A DNA stretch of 64,000 nt, from the NCBI RefSeq assembly GCF_901709675.1, contig NC_051088.1, positions 2,154,664 through 2,218,663 of the forward strand. The letters are read 5' to 3'. This DNA is from Syngnathus acus. Taxonomy: Eukaryota > Chordata > Actinopteri > Syngnathiformes > Syngnathidae. Position numbers and translations under genes: made by a program. This document shows positions 62,341 through 64,000 of this stretch, one piece after another; the stretch's first letter is position 1; the number at the start of each line of letters is the position of its first letter. The notes beneath the pieces were generated by a model that was not told the DNA's origin, searched no databases, and saw nothing but the letters and a program-made list of their open reading frames with translations.

Positions 62341-63230
62341 TCCCGAGAGCAAGACAGTGAGTTCAGTTGTACTTTATTCTACTGTTTAACCATGTACTCT
62401 ACTGTACTCAGATTATTATTGATTGATATTAATACCTAAATCCGTCTGAGTCCTCATTTTCTGTATCCAAATTAAACAGTTGGGCAAGTTCGCCGTTAAA
62501 CATGCCAAGTTCCCTCTCGTCATTGTCTCGTTGTTGTCAAGTTGCTCTTCTGCAATGATCCTGGCTTTCCAGAAAGCTCTAATTGTGCCTCGTAAGCATG
62601 TCTCTTTGTCTATGCCATTTTAGAGGGTCCTAATGCTGTTTTCGTTGCACAAACGATAGTATGTATTTATTTATCAGTGGCGGCGGAGGTACGTACTCTA
62701 CGTGTTACATGAAGTCCTCTGGTTTACCACCTCGATCTACGTAAAACATAATGTCCTCTGATTGGTTCATCAGGTCCACATATTACGCTTGTCTATTGCG
62801 TCTCTATGATTCCCCGGATGTGAATGAACGCTGGCGCGACTTGCTGCCGCTGTTCTCCAGTCATTTTTAACGTTTTGCTTTGATTTTCTGCAAAGTCTGC
62901 AGCAGACCACTAAATTTTGATGAATGTGGGATTGTTGGCTTTCATTCTGGGTCAACTCCCAAGCAGACCTGTCTGTCTTTAGCGTGTCTTTGACCGCCCA
63001 GGTGCTATCTGTGTGCGAGTGTGTTTGCTTTACACAAGAGCGACGGGCTGGGGGTCTAATCTTTCTCCGGCCCGAGAAAAGAGCACTTTCCCCCGGACAC
63101 CGAACCAGTCAACGTCCCCCTCCTGAGGTGACAAAAAAAATCCACTCCTGGTACCTAACATTTTCTCCAGCGGCGGGCTTGGGACTTACCTGGTCACTGC
63201 TTCCCCGGTCCCGTGCATCATGCCAATCTA
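62341..63230. other. unassigned
   Basis: No supported gene. The 117-codon open frame at 62924-63277 has no domain and runs into the Tc1 terminal repeat, so I treat it as chance. Confidence 0.5.
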
Positions 63231-64000
63231 CAAACCGGATTCAGTTGAAGTTGGGAAATTGTGTAAAATGTAAATAAAAACAAAATACAATGATTTGAAA
63301 ATCCTTTTCAACCTATATTCAATTGAATACACTACAAAGACAACATATTTAATGCTCAAACTCATAAACTTTAGTTGATTTTTCAAATAATAATTAACTT
63401 GGAATTTCATGGCTGAAACACGTGAAGTAGAAGTTGGGAAAGGGCATGTTTACCACTTCGTTACATCACTTTTCCTTTTAATAACACTCAATAAACGTTT
63501 TGGAAGAGAGGAGACTAATTCTCTTCGCTTCTCATGTGGAATTCTTTCCCATTCTTGCTTGATGAACCCCTTCCGTTGTTCAACAGTCCGGGGTCTTCCC
63601 TGTCGTATTTTACGCTTCAAAATGCGCCACACATTTTCAATGGGAGACAGGCGTGGACTGCAAGCGGGCCAGGGGAGAACCTGGACTCTTTTACTTCGAA
63701 GCCACGCTGTTGTAACACGTGCAGAATGTGGCTTGGCATTATCTTGCTGAAATAAACAGCGGCGTCCATGAAAAAGACGTTGCTTGGATGGCAGCATATG
63801 TTGCTCCAAAATCTGTATGTACTTTTCAGCATTTATGTTGACTTCACAGAAATGTAAGTCACCCATGCCATGGGAACTAATGCACCCCTATACCATCACA
63901 GATGCTGGCTTTGAAACGTTGCATTGATAACAGTCCGGATGGTCCGCTTCCTCTTTGGTCCGGAGGTTACGACGTACAGTGTTTCCCAAAAAAATTTGAA
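63231..64000 (-). mobile_element. Tc1-like transposon, same family as 41766-46690, cut by window end
   Basis: Starts CAAACCGGATTCAGTTGAAG after TA (63229-63230) with the same long terminal repeat. Only about 770 bp is inside the window. Confidence 0.92.
63450..63866 (-). CDS. Tc1 transposase C-terminal part, partial
   Basis: 138 codons: VNINAEKYIQILEQHMLP, second catalytic Asp in FQQDNAKPHSARV, catalytic Glu in SPRLSPIENVWRILKRKI (Arg where the sister copy has Asp, not a catalytic position), ending KSDVTKW. The N-terminal half lies past a frame break and the window end, so completeness cannot be judged. Confidence 0.8.
   Translation of the reverse strand: MGDLHFCEVNINAEKYIQILEQHMLPSKQRLFHGRRCLFQQDNAKPHSARVTTAWLRSKRVQVLPWPACSPRLSPIENVWRILKRKIRQGRPRTVEQRKGFIKQEWERIPHEKRRELVSSLPKRLLSVIKRKSDVTKW

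Noticed and set aside
62924-63277. 117-codon open frame
   Set aside because: No recognisable domain, and its end lies inside the Tc1 terminal repeat.

Overview
This is teleost fish nuclear DNA. It has a spliced vertebrate gene with GT-AG introns, V-SINEs and a tRNA-derived SINE, Rex1/L2-type LINEs, Tc1, hAT and BEL/Pao elements, and long (GT)n runs. There are no operons, ribosome binding sites or bacterial genes. Nearly every long open frame is a transposable-element remnant or a low-complexity artefact. The species cannot be named from the sequence.

The one host gene I can support is a CAP-superfamily gene resembling peptidase inhibitor 16 (PI16-like). It has six coding exons on the + strand: 9112-9288, 15110-15260, 27602-27669, 34896-35005, 35303-35394 and 36691-37307. 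They join in frame into about 404 residues: signal peptide, CAP domain, short Cys-rich segment, acidic Thr/Ser-rich stalk with three imperfect repeats, and a C-terminal hydrophobic tail that looks like a GPI signal. A possible 9-codon first exon of a second, unrecognised gene is at 40824-40850.

Layout. 1-9 kb: two almost identical internally deleted hAT elements, each with an intact 331-codon frame, around a Rex1-like LINE fragment. The second hAT ends 325 bp before the preferred PI16-like start codon. 9-15 kb (intron 1): Tc1 remnant carrying a LINE fragment, a (GT)n run and a hAT MITE. 15-27 kb (intron 2): a degenerate 25-bp repeat, Tigger-like MITEs, a 5'-truncated L2-like LINE, and a near-complete LINE with one amber stop. 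27-35 kb (intron 3): a LINE with a 15-bp target duplication that hosts a DNA transposon with further elements inside it. 37.8-39.6 kb: a TA-flanked DNA element with internal tandem duplications. 41.5-46.8 kb: a stack of insertions five levels deep that includes a probable solo LTR. 47-52.4 kb: LINE copies on both strands. 53.8-56.2 kb: another TA element with a hAT inside. 56.9-61.1 kb: a decayed BEL/Pao retrotransposon on the minus strand. 62-64 kb: a SINE and a partial Tc1.

The transposons form no working pathway together. Their value here is stratigraphy: clean target-site duplications give the order of insertion. The introns of the PI16-like gene also carry repeats (TG/CA arms, a UCUU-rich array) placed where they could affect splicing.
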